DNA of 5,588 nucleotides from Microbacterium sp. (lineage in GTDB: Bacteria > Actinomycetota > Actinomycetes > Actinomycetales > Microbacteriaceae), in the NCBI GenBank assembly GCA_029267645.1, contig JAJUIM010000140.1, positions 1 through 5,588 of the forward strand, written 5' to 3'. The notes below the pieces were generated by a model that was not told where the DNA came from, did not search any database, and saw only the letters and a list, made by a program, of their open reading frames with translations. This document shows, piece by piece, positions 4,758 through 5,588 of this stretch. Both the position numbers and the translations under genes were made by a program. Position 1 is the first letter of the stretch, and each line of letters begins with the position of its first letter.

Positions 4758-5588
4758 TCACCGCACGGGCTGAGGCTTCTTCGCCTCCCGCGCGGGCGCC
4801 GGTGCTGGTTCGTCTTCCTTCGCCTCGCCATCGGCGAAGGCGCCGCGCACGAGGTCGGCGCCGCGGCGCCACGTGCGGTCGCGGATGAAGATGAAGTCGA
4901 TGCCGATCATGGCGAGCGAGAACCACGGCAGCCCCATGAGCACGCCGATGCCGACATGGAACGACATGATGCCGAGCAGCGCGAGGATGCGCGTCGGGCG
5001 CGTGAGCAGCATGAGCGGGAAGGAGATCTGCAGGATGATGGATCCCCAGCTGATCACGGTGACCGCGGGCCCCCACGCCGTGACGATGTCGCTCAGCACG
5101 GGCCACGTGCCGAAGCGCTCGGTCATGAGCGGGTTGTAGACGGCGTAGCCGCCCGACCACGGCTCTCCCCCGGCCTTGTACAGGCCGCCCGAGACGTAGA
5201 CGAAGATGACCTGCGCCGTGAGCGCGACGAGCGCGAGGTTGTGCAGCAGGTTGCTGATCTCGCGCGGCAGGATCGTCGGGAAGTCGCGCCTGGCGCGGCG
5301 GCGTGCGTCGAGCGACCAGCGCGCGGCGGGATCCGCGAACAGCAGCAGGAGCAGCACGATGCGGTACATGTTGTCGCCCTGGTCGCCCACGGCGTCGTTC
5401 ATCTCGATGAAGCTGACCCACAGCACGAAGTAGATCGGCAGCACGATCTTGAACCGCCACCCCAGGGTGAACATCACCGCGAGCGCGAGCAGCACGAGGT
5501 AGAGCGCCGTGAAGAGCACGTCGTCGTACGCGACGCGGTGGAACCAGCTGAAGAGCCAGATGCGCGGGAAGTCGCTGACCGGCCGCAC
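4758..5588 (-). CDS. HTTM-domain (vitamin-K-carboxylase-like) membrane protein, 3' part
   Basis: The last 276 codons of an integral membrane protein are visible; the frame stays open to the right edge. The leftmost visible codon happens to be GTG, but relatives carry roughly one more helix and a loop before this point, so the true start is probably outside. Hydrophobic segments lie at about 24-43, 48-66, 74-86, 114-136, 172-196, 200-219 and 222-236, followed by a charged Pro/Ala/Glu/Lys tail (254-276). The sequence follows the HTTM/SdpB-type family: FTLGWRFK, a loop GDNMYRI, RWSLDARRR, LLHNLAL, then YVSGGLYKAGGEPW. The family is distantly related to gamma-glutamyl carboxylase, and K138 falls near the lysine proposed as its catalytic base. 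Bacterial substrates are unknown. A strong hairpin right after the stop suggests the transcript ends there. Confidence 0.85.
   Translation of the reverse strand: MRPVSDFPRIWLFSWFHRVAYDDVLFTALYLVLLALAVMFTLGWRFKIVLPIYFVLWVSFIEMNDAVGDQGDNMYRIVLLLLLFADPAARWSLDARRRARRDFPTILPREISNLLHNLALVALTAQVIFVYVSGGLYKAGGEPWSGGYAVYNPLMTERFGTWPVLSDIVTAWGPAVTVISWGSIILQISFPLMLLTRPTRILALLGIMSFHVGIGVLMGLPWFSLAMIGIDFIFIRDRTWRRGADLVRGAFADGEAKEDEPAPAPAREAKKPQPVR

Noticed and set aside
1..5588. A defence system, CRISPR array or biosynthetic cluster
   Set aside because: No nuclease, helicase, toxin-antitoxin pair, regular repeats or assembly-line enzymes are present; genes point in mixed directions and look like ordinary chromosomal content.

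Overview
The window is very GC-rich, with codon third positions almost always G or C. It is densely packed, with short intergenic gaps, GTG starts and several promoter-like hexamers placed exactly where leaderless transcripts would begin. With the gene content (a polyprenol-type GT2-GtrA protein, a CRDC glutaredoxin, a large acyl-CoA oxidase and an HTTM protein), this suggests a high-GC actinobacterium, most likely of the Microbacteriaceae. The family-level assignment is inference, not a search result.

Layout, left to right. The 3' end of a DMT/YdcZ-type membrane transporter (+) runs tail-to-tail into a GT2 glycosyltransferase with a C-terminal GtrA membrane domain (-); their stop codons overlap. 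An 86-bp divergent gap separates that gene from a small glutaredoxin-like redox protein (+). After a hairpin comes a 121-residue protein (+) with the fold pattern of a serine-recombinase catalytic domain but no nucleophilic serine and no DNA-binding domain. It ends tail-to-tail with a small single-pass membrane protein (-), both stop codons sharing one CTAG. Upstream of the membrane protein on the minus strand is a probable 32-codon leaderless ORF whose TGA overlaps the ATG of the membrane protein. Next (-) is a complete 685-residue acyl-CoA oxidase. A strong hairpin then separates it from the 3' part of an HTTM (vitamin-K-carboxylase-like) membrane protein (-) that runs off the right edge.

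No single pathway unites the genes. The acyl-CoA oxidase would make hydrogen peroxide during fatty-acid beta-oxidation. The glutaredoxin could help with thiol repair, but nothing in the layout links the two. The GT2-GtrA protein probably makes or moves polyprenyl-phosphate sugars for the envelope. The least described items are the nucleophile-less resolvase-fold protein, the small ORF coupled to the tail-anchored membrane protein, and the three-fold repetition of a -10 hexamer 6-7 nt before a start codon. No RNA gene, insertion sequence, CRISPR array or attachment site was seen, and no stretch over 300 bases lacks a gene.
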